DNA of 64,000 nucleotides from JAIVJZ01 sp035296385 (GCA_035296385.1 DATHBB010000171.1:9554-73553); one strand, 5' to 3'. Counted from the first letter of the stretch, positions 8,506-17,776 are shown. Translations and numbers: made by a program. The notes: generated by a model not told the origin, from the sequence alone.

Positions 8506-10770
8506 ATGCTTCACCTGCGCTTCGCCGTTCGTCATCAGCGGACGTGGCTTTATCTGATGGTGGCCGCCGCATTCTGCGCGCTCGCCCTGACGGGCACGCC
8601 GCCGCGAGTGTCCGGCGCATCCGTGGCGCGTCATGCCGATGACGTGCAGGCCGCGCCTGCCAACCACGTTCCCCAAATCCCCGTCGGCTTCGCCTACCGG
8701 CAGACAAATCTCGCCTCCGACGTTCCGGGACTCGCCTTGATCGAAGACCCACTGCTCGTCAACCCGTGGGGCATCTCGTTGAGCGCGACCGGCCCCTTCT
8801 GGATATCCAATAGCGGCAGGTCAACCTCATCGCTCTACCGCGGCGATGCGAACGGCGTCGTCTTCTTCAAGCAGCCCTACCTGCCCTCCATCACCATCCC
8901 GGACGGCAGCCCCACGGGATCGGTCGCCAATCCTGCGGCGAACGAATTCGTTCTCCCCGGCACATGCGCCGCCGCGCCGTGCGGGGCAAATGTTATCTTC
9001 GCCACGCTCACGGGCAACATCGTGGGTTGGAATCCGAACGCCCCGGCCGCCGGCTCGACCACCGGCGTCATCGCGGCGAGCCAGCCCAAGGGCTACACCG
9101 GCCTCGCCATCGGCAATAACGGCTCGGGCAATTTCCTCTACGCGGCCGGCGCCGGCCGGATTGACGTTTTCAACAGTTCTTACGAGCTTCAACCGGCGGC
9201 GAGCTTCCCGTTCGCCGACCCGACCATCCCGAACACGTCTGGGAACAGATACAGCCCTTACAACATTCAGGCCATCGGCGGCTCGCTCTACGTCACCTAC
9301 GAGAAGGTCGGCGTCGTAACCGGAGACGGAGAAGCTCTCGGCAACGGTTACGTTCGCAAGTTCGACATGAACGGCGTCCGCGACCCCACGTTCGCCATTG
9401 ATAACGGCCCGCTCAACGCGCCCTGGGGCATCGCGCTTGCGCCTCCCACTTTCGGCCGCTACGGAGGCTCGCTCCTCATCGGCAATTCCGGTCGGTTCTC
9501 TCCCGGCAGCATCAACGCTTTTGACCCGGCAACCGGCGCGTTCCGCGGCGCGCTGCAAGACGAGGGCGGCAAAAGCATCGTGATCGAGAAACTGTGGGGG
9601 ATCGTCTTCGGCAACGGCGCAGACGGCGGCGACCCGGACACGCTCTACTTCACCGCGGGACTCTACTTGAGGGCTAACGGCCTCTTCGGCTCGCTCAAAC
9701 CCACCACGGCAACCGCCACGTCGCTCGTCCAGTTCAGTTCGTCGCACTACATCATTGACGAAAGCAGCGGCAGCATCCAAGTCACCGTCACGCGTGACGG
9801 CGATGTCTCCGGCTCGGCGACCGTCAACTACGCCACCTACTCTCTCCTGACCGATGCGCATCCAAAAAATGATTATGTGCCCGCTATCGGCACGCTCACG
9901 TTTGCTCCCGGCGAAACGAGCAAGACCTTCCGGGTGTTGCTCGTTGACGACAAGCACTATGACAGCCAGACGCTCCGTCTCGCCCTGAGCAACCCGACCG
10001 GAGCGGGACTCGGCAGCGTCAACCAGTCGTTGATTGCTATCATGGACAACGACACCAGGGGGGCGGCCTCCAACCCGATTGACGACACACCCTTCTTCGT
10101 CCGCCAGCACTATCTCGATTTCCTCGGGCGCGAAGCCGACACGGGCGGCTTCAACGCCTGGGTGAACGTGCTCGCGGGTTGCGCTTCGGGCAACACGGCG
10201 TGCGACCGCGTCACGGTCTCGCGTTCATTCTTCGAGTCGCCCGAATTTCAGAGCCGCGGCTACTTCATCATTCGCGCCTACATCGCCGCCTACGGGCGCA
10301 ACCCGCTCTACGGCGAATTCGTGGGCGAACTCAACCGCCTGAACGGCGCGACCGCCGAAGAATCGAACGCGTTGCGCGCGGGCTTCGCCGGCGCGTTCGC
10401 CACGCGCAACGAATTCATCGCCACGCTCGGCGCGCTCACCAACGAGCAATACGTGGATCGGCTGATCGCAAATACGGGGCTGGCCTTCCCGAACCGCGGC
10501 GCGCTCGTCGCCTCTCTCAACGCGGCGCAAAAGACGCGCGCACAGGTCTTGCAGGAGATCGTGGACAGTCCCCTGTTCGTCAACCACACTCCCACGTTCA
10601 ACCGCGCCTACGTGCTCACGCAATACTTCGGCTATCTGGGTCGCAATCCCGATCAGGCGGGCTACGACATGTGGATCAACTACCTGACGGCGAATCCGGG
10701 AGACTTCCGCACGATGGTCAACGGGTTCGTCAACTCTGTGGAATACCGCCTGCGCTTCGGGGCGGCTTAA
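8506..10770 (+). CDS. Secreted TIGR03118 / Calx-beta / DUF4214 fusion protein
   Basis: The 754-residue protein has a basic start and a hydrophobic signal segment (about 14-37). Residues about 50-400 form a TIGR03118-type six-bladed-propeller-like region (VNPWGISLS, NAPWGIALAPP, LWGIVFGNG). Residues about 405-515 are a Calx-beta domain (SSGSIQVTVTRDGD, PAIGTLTFAPGETSKTF, VLLVDDKHYD). The rest carries DUF4214-type modules (VRQHYLDFLGREADTGGFN and YFGYLGRNPDQAGYDMWIN), which are found in surface and S-layer-like proteins. The likely location is the outside of the cell; the function is unknown. It stands alone with its own terminator. Confidence 0.82.
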   Translation: MLHLRFAVRHQRTWLYLMVAAAFCALALTGTPPRVSGASVARHADDVQAAPANHVPQIPVGFAYRQTNLASDVPGLALIEDPLLVNPWGISLSATGPFWISNSGRSTSSLYRGDANGVVFFKQPYLPSITIPDGSPTGSVANPAANEFVLPGTCAAAPCGANVIFATLTGNIVGWNPNAPAAGSTTGVIAASQPKGYTGLAIGNNGSGNFLYAAGAGRIDVFNSSYELQPAASFPFADPTIPNTSGNRYSPYNIQAIGGSLYVTYEKVGVVTGDGEALGNGYVRKFDMNGVRDPTFAIDNGPLNAPWGIALAPPTFGRYGGSLLIGNSGRFSPGSINAFDPATGAFRGALQDEGGKSIVIEKLWGIVFGNGADGGDPDTLYFTAGLYLRANGLFGSLKPTTATATSLVQFSSSHYIIDESSGSIQVTVTRDGDVSGSATVNYATYSLLTDAHPKNDYVPAIGTLTFAPGETSKTFRVLLVDDKHYDSQTLRLALSNPTGAGLGSVNQSLIAIMDNDTRGAASNPIDDTPFFVRQHYLDFLGREADTGGFNAWVNVLAGCASGNTACDRVTVSRSFFESPEFQSRGYFIIRAYIAAYGRNPLYGEFVGELNRLNGATAEESNALRAGFAGAFATRNEFIATLGALTNEQYVDRLIANTGLAFPNRGALVASLNAAQKTRAQVLQEIVDSPLFVNHTPTFNRAYVLTQYFGYLGRNPDQAGYDMWINYLTANPGDFRTMVNGFVNSVEYRLRFGAA

Positions 10771-10796
10771 CAACCGCCCGCTCTCCCCGCAGGCGA

Positions 10797-10841
10797 AAAG
10801 CAGAGAGGACAGCCCAACCGGACTGTCCTCTTTGCTTTTTT
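10797..10841 (+). terminator. Intrinsic terminator
   Basis: The GAGAGGACAG / CTGTCCTCTTT stem is followed by GCTTTTTT, directly after the gene ending at 10770. It is a classic rho-independent terminator on the plus strand. Confidence 0.85.
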
Positions 10842-10927
10842 GCCCGCGAGCGCCGGGAACAGTAGGACGCGCCCGATGCGCCGACGACCGACGTTCAGAA
10901 CAGACGACGCGCCCGTGACCTCGCCGC

Positions 10928-12037
10928 TTATCGTTTCACGATCCAGCCGCCGCCGAGCACTTCGTCGCCGCGATAGAAGACGGTCGCCTGTCCGGGCGCG
11001 ATGGCGCGTTGCGGTTCGTCGAAGATGACGCGCGCGCGTCTGTCCGCGAGCGGCTCGACCGTCGCGGGGGCGGGCGCGTGGCGATAACGCACGCGCACCT
11101 CCGCGCGCACGGGCGCGTTCGGCTCGTCGAAGCTGATCCAGTTGACGCCCGCGGCCGTGAACTCGGAGGCGAGCAACTCGTCGCTCTCGCCGACGACCAC
11201 GCGGTTATGCTCCGCGTCAACTTTGACTACGTAGAGCGGCAGCGGGCGCGACAGCCCCAAGCCGCGACGCTGGCCGACCGTGTAGTGATGCACGCCCTGA
11301 TGCTCGCCGAGCACGCGCCCCGACGCGTCAACGATCTCGCCCGCGCCGGGCAGACGGCGCGTCTCGCCCTCGGATTCCAGATAACGATCTATGAAGCCCG
11401 CGTAGTCGCCGTCGGGCACGAAACAGATTTCCTGCGACTCGGCCTTTTCCGACACGGCGAGGTTGAAACGCCGCGCCGCCGCGCGCGCCTCCTCCTTACG
11501 CATCTCGCCGAGCGGAAACATCGCGTGCGCCAGTTGCGCCTGCGTCAACTCCCACAGGAAATAGGATTGATCCTTGTTCGCGTCGCGCCCGCGCAAAAGT
11601 CTGTGCCGCGCGGTCGCTTCGTCCACCGAGACGCGCGCGTAATGTCCCGTCGCCACGCGCTCGCAGCCGAGGCTTTGCGCCATCCGGTCGAGCGAGGCGA
11701 ACTTCAGACGGCTGTTGCAGGCCACGCAGGGAATCGGCGTCTCGCCTTCCAGATAACTCGTGACGAACGGCTGCACCACGTCGCGCTCGAAATCCTGTTC
11801 GAGATTCAGGACGTAGAAGGGAAAGCCGAGTTCTCCGGCCACGCGTCGCGCGTCGTACACGTCGTCGAGCGAGCAGCAGCGCGAGGGCAGAGGGTCGCCG
11901 TGTTCGTCCACGTTGATGTTGCGGTTCTGATTCCACAACTGCATCGTGAAGCCGACGAGTTCGTGCCCTGCCGCCTGTAAAATCGCCGCCGCCGCCGAAG
12001 AATCAACGCCGCCGCTCATCGCCACCGCAATCTTCAT
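10928..12037 (-). CDS. mnmA: tRNA-specific 2-thiouridylase MnmA
   Basis: MnmA thiolates U34 of tRNA-Lys, -Glu and -Gln using ATP and sulfur from a relay. The PP-loop SGGVDSS is at residues 8-14, the catalytic cysteines are C107 (CVACNSRLKF) and C205 (SQEICFVPDGDY), and the tRNA-binding and ATP-binding blocks ATGHYAR and KDQSYFLW are intact. The 369-residue length is normal. The gene is divergent from the MoxR-type ATPase, with two palindromes in between. Confidence 0.95.
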   Translation of the reverse strand: MKIAVAMSGGVDSSAAAAILQAAGHELVGFTMQLWNQNRNINVDEHGDPLPSRCCSLDDVYDARRVAGELGFPFYVLNLEQDFERDVVQPFVTSYLEGETPIPCVACNSRLKFASLDRMAQSLGCERVATGHYARVSVDEATARHRLLRGRDANKDQSYFLWELTQAQLAHAMFPLGEMRKEEARAAARRFNLAVSEKAESQEICFVPDGDYAGFIDRYLESEGETRRLPGAGEIVDASGRVLGEHQGVHHYTVGQRRGLGLSRPLPLYVVKVDAEHNRVVVGESDELLASEFTAAGVNWISFDEPNAPVRAEVRVRYRHAPAPATVEPLADRRARVIFDEPQRAIAPGQATVFYRGDEVLGGGWIVKR

Positions 12038-12045
12038 AAAACCTC

Positions 12046-12122
12046 GTGAATGGTGAATGGTAAATGGTGAATGGGGAAAACCGTTGTTTCATCGTTTACC
12101 ATTCTCTATTTACCATTTACCG
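12046..12122. repeat. Palindrome with GGTGAAT/GGTAAAT arms (family c)
   Basis: Left arm units GTGAATG and GTAAATG (12046-12074) face a right arm of CATTTACC/CATTCTC units (12093-12122). Pairing is imperfect. It lies between divergent genes, just upstream of mnmA. Confidence 0.75.
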
Positions 12123-12236
12123 CTTTTGCTTCCCCTTTGCAGCGGGTGTTAAGATTCCCACACAGACAACAAATGTGCCTGACAGATAACAGTTAAGGAT
12201 AACCGAAACGGCGGGAAAGTTCAGCCGTGCGAGAGA

Positions 12237-12290
12237 GTCCCAAATCTCAAGTACCGGGTCAATCGGGCTTTCGGACTTGAGACTTGGGAC
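12237..12290. repeat. Palindrome GTCCCAA...TTGGGAC (family i)
   Basis: Arms 12237-12252 and 12275-12290 match at 15 of 16 positions with a 22-base loop. It lies 15 bases before the MoxR-type start, so it would be in that gene's leader. Confidence 0.8.
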
Positions 12291-12305
12291 ATTGGGACTA
12301 TAAGC

Positions 12306-13109
12306 ATGGAAAGAGCCATCGCAGAATACACCGTCGCCGAAGAGCCTTATTACCTGCCCGTGGCGGGCGAGGTGGAGATGTTCGAGGCGGCGAACGCGGC
12401 GCGCCTGCCCGTGATGTTGAAGGGGCCGACGGGCTGCGGCAAGACGCGCTTCGTCGAGCACATGGCGTGGCGCTTGCAGCGCCCGCTCATCACGGTGGCG
12501 TGCCATGAAGATTTGTCCGCGACCGACCTCGTCGGCCGCTTCCTGCTCGAAGGCGAAGAGACCGTCTGGCACGACGGGCCGCTCACGTCGGCGGTCAAGA
12601 GCGGCGCGATCTGTTATCTGGACGAAGTGGTGGAGGCGCGCAAGGACACGGTCGTCATCATCCACCCGCTCACCGATCACCGCCGCCGCCTGCCCATCGA
12701 GAAGCGCGGCACGATACTCGATGCGCCCGACGATTTCATGCTCGTCGTCTCCTACAACCCCGGCTACCAGTCGGTCTTGAAAGACCTCAAGCAGTCAACG
12801 CGCCAACGCTTCGTCTCGCTCGAATTCGACTACCCGCCCGCCGAACTCGAAGCCGAGATCGTCGCCCGCGAAGGGGGCGTCGAAGAGACGACGGCGCGCG
12901 ACCTCGTGCAGATCGGCCACAAGGTCAGAAACCTGCGCGGCCACGGCCTCGAAGAAGGCGTCTCCACGCGCCTCCTCATCTACGCCGCCCAACTCATCGC
13001 GCGCGGCATCCCCTCGATCACCGCCGCCGAAGTCGCCCTCGCCTCGCCCATCACCGACGACCGCGAACTACAGCGCAGCATCCGCGAGATCATCACGACC
13101 GTGATCTAA
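12306..13109 (+). CDS. MoxR-family AAA+ ATPase of CbbQ/NirQ/NorQ type
   Basis: Relatives work as ATP-driven chaperones with a VWA partner to insert metals or activate enzymes. The 267-residue protein has Walker A GPTGCGKT (40-47), Walker B AICYLDEV (101-108), the pre-sensor HPLTDHRRRLPIE and the sensor segment VVSYNPGYQ. The C-terminal CbbQ_C-like part (RNLRGHGLEEGVSTRLLIYAA) places it in the CbbQ/NorQ branch rather than classical MoxR. The partner is the VWA protein at 13705-16956. No Rubisco or nitric oxide reductase gene is near, so the target is unknown. Confidence 0.88.
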   Translation: MERAIAEYTVAEEPYYLPVAGEVEMFEAANAARLPVMLKGPTGCGKTRFVEHMAWRLQRPLITVACHEDLSATDLVGRFLLEGEETVWHDGPLTSAVKSGAICYLDEVVEARKDTVVIIHPLTDHRRRLPIEKRGTILDAPDDFMLVVSYNPGYQSVLKDLKQSTRQRFVSLEFDYPPAELEAEIVAREGGVEETTARDLVQIGHKVRNLRGHGLEEGVSTRLLIYAAQLIARGIPSITAAEVALASPITDDRELQRSIREIITTVI

Positions 13110-13121
13110 CTTCCCACTACT

Positions 13122-13667
13122 ATGGACGAAGCCTTAGCCGAATACTTCCTCGAAGACGCGCTGGCGGTCTTTCGCAAGTATAAGAAACTCGCCGAGGGTG
13201 CGTTGGCGCAACTCGACGACGAGCAGTTCTTCGCGCAGATTGACGCGGAGGCGAACAGCGTCGCCGTGATCGTGAAGCACCTGGCGGGCAACATGCGCTC
13301 GCGTTGGACTGATTTTTTGACGACGGACGGCGAGAAGCCGGACAGGGATCGCGACGCGGAGTTTCGCCTTGAAGCTAGCACGACGCGGGCGGAGGTGATG
13401 AGTTGGTGGGACGGGGCTTGGCAATGCGTGTTCGAGGCGGTCGAACCGCTCAACCCGTCAGACCTCTCGCGCACGGTGTCAATCAGGGGCGAGCCGCACA
13501 CGGTCGTCAAGGCGATCAACCGGCAGTTGACGCACTACGCGTATCACGTCGGGCAGATCGTGCTGCTGGCGAAGCATTTCAAATCCGGCGGCTGGGAATC
13601 TTTGAGCATCGCGCCGGGGGCTTCGGAAGCGTTCAATCAATCCATGCGCGGGAGCGAAACGTCTTGA
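13122..13667 (+). CDS. DinB-like DUF1572 protein
   Basis: The 181-residue soluble protein shows the four-helix DinB pattern with conserved His positions (VIVKHLAGNM near 49; LTHYAYHVGQIVLLAKH near 139-143) that would bind a divalent metal. Some relatives are thiol S-transferases, others are uncharacterised; the substrate cannot be told here. It begins 12 bases after the ATPase gene and ends 37 bases before the VWA gene, so the three are probably one operon. Confidence 0.82.
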   Translation: MDEALAEYFLEDALAVFRKYKKLAEGALAQLDDEQFFAQIDAEANSVAVIVKHLAGNMRSRWTDFLTTDGEKPDRDRDAEFRLEASTTRAEVMSWWDGAWQCVFEAVEPLNPSDLSRTVSIRGEPHTVVKAINRQLTHYAYHVGQIVLLAKHFKSGGWESLSIAPGASEAFNQSMRGSETS

Positions 13668-13704
13668 GGCTAAGGTTAGTCCATGTGCGGTTAGTTATGA
13701 AGCG

Positions 13705-16700
13705 ATGAGCGAGCGGGAAGAGAAAGAGATGCGCGACGCGGAGGCGAGCGAAACGGAGGCGGTTGAATCGCTGCCGGTGGCCGAAGCCCTGCGCGAACAA
13801 CTCGGCGAGGTGCGGAGCGCGAGCGAGCAGCGAACCATCGCGGGACTCGTGCGCGAGATCGGCAAACTTCCCGCCGACCGCACGCGCGCCGTGCTTGAAG
13901 TGAGCGCGCAACTGGCGGCTCTGAGTTTGCGCGTGAGTCTGGAGTTTTTGCGCGCGGCGACGGGTGCGGCGCAGGTGTTGGAAGCGGCGGGGTTGCGCGA
14001 GTGGGGCGACATGGGGTGTCGGCTGGCGTCGGCCGACGTTGAGACGGGCGCGAACTTCTTTAAGGCGGGCGTGGCGGAACTGCTCGAAGTGCCCTCGGAA
14101 GCGCGCCCGCTGCTGTTTCAGGTTTGCGCGCGCCAGTCGCCGCTCTCGACCTCTATCGCCACCGAGACTTTCAAACGCGCGCCGGAACTGGCGCGCGCCG
14201 CCGGAGACGGCGAATCGCTCGCCTCGACTTACGAAGTCGCGCTTGAGATCGCGCGCCGCTCCGCGCGCCACAGTGCGGACTTTCTCGCCGCCTCGCCCGC
14301 CGCCTTCGCGCATCTGGAAAAGTATGGCGCGGCGGAAGATGCGGGGCAAAATGAAGTGGCGCGCGCCGCGCTGCACCTCGCCGCGATGTTCGCGCGGCGC
14401 GCGGGCGGCGTGGCCGCCGATGCGTGGGCGGGACTTCCCGCCGCCACCGACGGTCTCGGCGCGGAACAGGCACGCACTCTCTTTCATCACACAGAGCAGT
14501 TTCTCGAACGCGGCGGCGCGGCGGCGCTGCACTTTCTCGTTGCGGGCGGCGAGGTGCTCAGGCTCGCGCCGCAGGTCTTCACGGATTGGACGGCACTGCT
14601 CGGCACGGTCGCGGCGCAGGGCAACGCCCCGCTCATCTCGCTCGCGCGCCACAGCCCGCTTTTCTTCCACGCGCTCCCCTCACACGGGGCGCGCGCCAAT
14701 TACAGAGCCGAACTGGCGCGGCGCGTCATCGCCGCGACGCGCGCCGTGGTCGAGGTGGATGCGGAGGCGGCGATCTCCTGTTTTCGTTCCGCGCCGGCGG
14801 CGTTGCGTGCGGCTTCCATCGAACAGTTTGAGCAGTGGGCGCGTGACGGCCTCGCGCTGAAACGCAACGACGCGCGCTCGCGCCGCAGTTACTACGGACT
14901 CGAAACGAGGCAGAGCAATGCCGCGCTCGCCGAGGGCGGCATGGGACTCTCGCTCGATGCGGTTGCGCCGACGCTTCGCCTCTACGTCGAGGGCTTAACG
15001 GGACGCGCCGTGGATGTCGCCTCGCTTGCGGCCGTGCCCGACGAGTCGCGCATCGGAGACGGCCGCACGATCCACCTGCCCGCGTCGGTCGCGGAGTTTG
15101 CCGACGACGAGCGCAACTTCCGTCTCTACAAAGTGCTCGCCGCGCACGCCGCCGGGCAGATCGAATTCGGCACGCACGCACGCGCCGGTAATGTTGGGGA
15201 AGGGAGCGCACCTCTGCGCGCCGCCTTCGCCTCAATCGCCGAACTCTACGCCGAAGAGAACGCCGATGCGCTCGACGCCTTCGCGCTCGACGGCTACATC
15301 AACGATCCTGCAAAGAGCGAACCCGCCCTCGCGCCCGCCGAGGAGGCGCGGCGCGCGCGCGCGAAACGGCGGCGAATGCCGAAGGAGGCCGACTATCGCG
15401 CCGTGCTCCTCCTCTTCCCGCTCCCCGTGCTTGCCGCGCGCATTTTCGGCACGCTGGAGAACGGCCGCATTGACAGGCGACTGCGCCACGCCTATCGCGG
15501 CCTCGCGCGCGATCTCGATCTCGTCCGCTCGCACCTGCGCGCGAGTCGCCCGCGCATCGCCGCCGTGCCCCTCACGCTCGTGCCCTTCGAGTTGCTCTTC
15601 CAGATCACTCTGTGCGGCGGCGCGCTCGACGACGCGCGTTCCTTCTACGGCCAGATCGTCGCGGAACTCGAATCAATCGTCGCCGATTACCTCGGCGGCG
15701 CGTCAGCCTCGGTCGCGGACACCTTGATGGCGACGAGCCGCGTCTACACGCTCTTTCAATCCGTCACGCCGCAGGAGACCGAACAGCAGGAGCAGCAGTC
15801 GGACGCGAACGACGACGGCGGCAGCGGCGCGGAGTCGCAACTCGACGACTCGAACCGGCGCGATCCGAATAACCCGGACGCGCAGCCGCAAAAAGACCCG
15901 CCGCCGAACGACGCGCGCGAACTCTTCAACGCGTGGGCGAAGTCGAACTCTTCCGTCGAGGACGCGGCCGAGCAGCTTTTCGGCGCGGAGCGTTGGACGC
16001 AGTCGCAGTCGCCGGAGCAGGAATTGGAGGCGGGCGAAGTGGCCTACAGTTACGACGAGTGGGATCGCGAACTCGCGGACACGCGTGTCAACTGGTGTCG
16101 CGTCGTCGAGAAGCGCGTCAGGAACGGCGACCGCTCGTTCGTCGAACTGACCCGCTCGCGTTATCGCGGCGTCATCTCTTCGATCAAACACCAGTTTCAG
16201 TTGATGCGGCCGGAAAGTTTGCTGCGCGTCCGCAACGAACTCGACGGCGACGACTACGATCTGGACGCCGTCATCAACTACGTCGCAGACCGCCGCGCCG
16301 ACGGCCGACAGTCCGAGCGGCTCTACACGAAACGCCTGCGCCGCGAGCGCGACGTGGCCGTGTCGTTCCTGCTCGACCAGTCTTCTTCCACGGCGCGCAC
16401 TATCGGCCGCCACCCCTTGCAACCTTACACGCACCCCGGCCGCCGCATCATCGAGATCGAAAAGGAAGGACTCGTCCTGATGAGCGAGGCGCTCGAAGCC
16501 GTGGGCGACGCCTACGCCATCTACGGCTTCACGTCCGAGGGGCGGCGCAACGTGAAGTTTTACGTCGTCAAAGATTTCGACGAGCGCCACTCCGAAGAGA
16601 TCGAGCGGCGCATCGGCGGCATTAACTATCAACACAACACGCGGCTCGGCGCAGCCGTCCGCCACGCCGCCGCGCGCCTGCGCACGCAGGAAGCGCGCAC

Positions 16701-16956
16701 GCGCCTGCTTGTAGTACTCTCCGACGGGCGGCCTTACGATCACGACTACGGCGACGCGCGGTACGCGCGCGAAGACACGCGTGAGGCGCTCCGGCAGGCG
16801 CGCCTCTCGGGCATCACCCCTTTTTGCATCACCATCGACCGCGACTCCGAAGCGGAACTCAAAGACCTCTACGGCGAAGTCGGCTACACGATCATAGACG
16901 ACGTGCTAAGTCTTCCCGAACGCATGCCCGCAATCTACCGTAGGCTGACGACGTGA
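13705..16956 (+). CDS. Large NorD/CbbO-like VWA protein
   Basis: The protein has 1083 residues. The first ~700 are Ala/Arg-rich helical segments without a clear family, followed by an acidic Gln/Asn/Asp-rich linker (about 690-760). The C-terminal VWA domain has a full MIDAS: DQSSS at 891-895, a Thr in NTRLG, and LSDGRPYD. It resembles NorD/CbbO proteins, which pair with NorQ/CbbQ ATPases; the upstream MoxR-type gene fits that. At about 1080 residues it is longer than typical NorD (about 600-800), with extra helical N-terminal sequence. No membrane segment is visible. The function is probably cofactor insertion or activation of an unknown enzyme (inference). Confidence 0.85.
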   Translation: MSEREEKEMRDAEASETEAVESLPVAEALREQLGEVRSASEQRTIAGLVREIGKLPADRTRAVLEVSAQLAALSLRVSLEFLRAATGAAQVLEAAGLREWGDMGCRLASADVETGANFFKAGVAELLEVPSEARPLLFQVCARQSPLSTSIATETFKRAPELARAAGDGESLASTYEVALEIARRSARHSADFLAASPAAFAHLEKYGAAEDAGQNEVARAALHLAAMFARRAGGVAADAWAGLPAATDGLGAEQARTLFHHTEQFLERGGAAALHFLVAGGEVLRLAPQVFTDWTALLGTVAAQGNAPLISLARHSPLFFHALPSHGARANYRAELARRVIAATRAVVEVDAEAAISCFRSAPAALRAASIEQFEQWARDGLALKRNDARSRRSYYGLETRQSNAALAEGGMGLSLDAVAPTLRLYVEGLTGRAVDVASLAAVPDESRIGDGRTIHLPASVAEFADDERNFRLYKVLAAHAAGQIEFGTHARAGNVGEGSAPLRAAFASIAELYAEENADALDAFALDGYINDPAKSEPALAPAEEARRARAKRRRMPKEADYRAVLLLFPLPVLAARIFGTLENGRIDRRLRHAYRGLARDLDLVRSHLRASRPRIAAVPLTLVPFELLFQITLCGGALDDARSFYGQIVAELESIVADYLGGASASVADTLMATSRVYTLFQSVTPQETEQQEQQSDANDDGGSGAESQLDDSNRRDPNNPDAQPQKDPPPNDARELFNAWAKSNSSVEDAAEQLFGAERWTQSQSPEQELEAGEVAYSYDEWDRELADTRVNWCRVVEKRVRNGDRSFVELTRSRYRGVISSIKHQFQLMRPESLLRVRNELDGDDYDLDAVINYVADRRADGRQSERLYTKRLRRERDVAVSFLLDQSSSTARTIGRHPLQPYTHPGRRIIEIEKEGLVLMSEALEAVGDAYAIYGFTSEGRRNVKFYVVKDFDERHSEEIERRIGGINYQHNTRLGAAVRHAAARLRTQEARTRLLVVLSDGRPYDHDYGDARYAREDTREALRQARLSGITPFCITIDRDSEAELKDLYGEVGYTIIDDVLSLPERMPAIYRRLTT

Positions 16957-17010
16957 GTGGAAATTGAAGGGGGCGGCGCGGGCAGGAAAACCGGCGGGCG
17001 CGAGAAAATT

Positions 17011-17058
17011 AAAAGGGTGAGTCTCGGAAACTTGCAGGTAAACGAGACTCACCCTTTT
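17011..17058 (+). terminator. Terminator after the MoxR-DinB-VWA operon
   Basis: A perfect 16-bp stem (AAAAGGGTGAGTCTCG, 17011-17026, with 17043-17058) and 16-base loop end in CCCTTTT. It lies 55 bases after the VWA stop codon. Confidence 0.85.
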
Positions 17059-17395
17059 GCCTCTAGCTCTTCATGTTTGGAGCACACGCCGAAACGCATC
17101 GCCTCACAGGAGACTCAAAATCGGCTCCGCGCTCGCGTGTCGGGCGGGATTTTACGCCCGCCTGCGCGGCGCGTCTGCGCGCTGACGTACAGAATAAAAG
17201 TTCCGTTCGTTATATTTTCGCCAAACAGAATTCGTAAAAACGGTCAAACGATTGCGCGCAAGAATGCAGGGTGCTCGTCATTCTTGTAATTGTAACTTTG
17301 AACCGCACGCGCTCATCCGGCTGGCCGAAAGCCGGACGAACCGCAGGCGTGTGCGGTGAAATTCAACCAGGCGGCTTCACACAGGAGGAACTTCA
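17059..17395. other. Leader and intergenic region before the Asn-rich protein
   Basis: About 335 bases without a gene; a 110-codon frame crossing it overlaps the terminator and is not credible. The stretch 17200-17300 is relatively AT-rich and may contain a promoter I cannot define. The last 100 bases hold a structured element (17303-17356). Confidence 0.4.
17303..17356 (+). promoter_or_regulatory. Structured 5' leader, unknown class
   Basis: An outer 10-bp stem (17303-17312 with 17347-17356, one G-U pair) encloses a 7-bp hairpin (TCCGGCT 17316-17322 with 17330-17336, loop GGCCGAA) and an unpaired CGAACCGCAG. It sits 40 bases before the start codon at 17396. It does not match the riboswitch consensuses I know. 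Confidence 0.35.
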
Positions 17396-17776
17396 ATGCG
17401 ACGAATTTTGGCTCTTTTGAGCCTTGCGGCTCTGGCGACCTTCGGGGCGGCTTGCGCCGCCACCGACAACGCGAACGTGGGTAATGCCAACAACACGAAC
17501 GCCGGAAACCTGAACGCCACCAGCGGCACGACCAACGGAAACACGGGCGGCACGACCGGCGCAACGACCGGAACCGGCGCGACCGGCACGACCGCCGCGC
17601 CCGACAATCTGAACACCGGCAACGCGAACTCCGGCAACACTAATAACGCGAACTCCGGTAATACGAATCGGGGTAACGCGAACAACACCAACGCGGGCAA
17701 CGGTAACGCCAACAGCGGCACGATGCGCGGCGGCAACACGAACACGGGCACGGGCGCAAACCGCAACACCCCGTAG
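17396..17776 (+). CDS. Secreted low-complexity Asn/Gly/Thr-rich protein
   Basis: The 126-residue protein has a clear export signal (MRRILALLSLAALATFGAAC). The Cys at residue 20 may be a lipidation site, although GAAC is not an ideal lipobox. The mature part is almost entirely Asn, Gly, Thr and Ala in repeats such as GNANNTNAGN and SGNTN. Such sequences are found in surface or matrix proteins, but no function can be assigned. The ATG has a strong GGAGG about nine bases upstream (17384-17388). It converges with the TonB receptor gene. Confidence 0.7.
   Translation: MRRILALLSLAALATFGAACAATDNANVGNANNTNAGNLNATSGTTNGNTGGTTGATTGTGATGTTAAPDNLNTGNANSGNTNNANSGNTNRGNANNTNAGNGNANSGTMRGGNTNTGTGANRNTP

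Noticed and set aside
8827..10110. 427-codon minus-strand frame
   Set aside because: It lies opposite the secreted fusion gene; its Arg/Val/Ala-rich composition is the usual shadow of a high-GC gene.
16957..17289. 110-codon frame after the VWA gene
   Set aside because: It starts directly at the stop of the VWA gene and runs through a perfect terminator hairpin.
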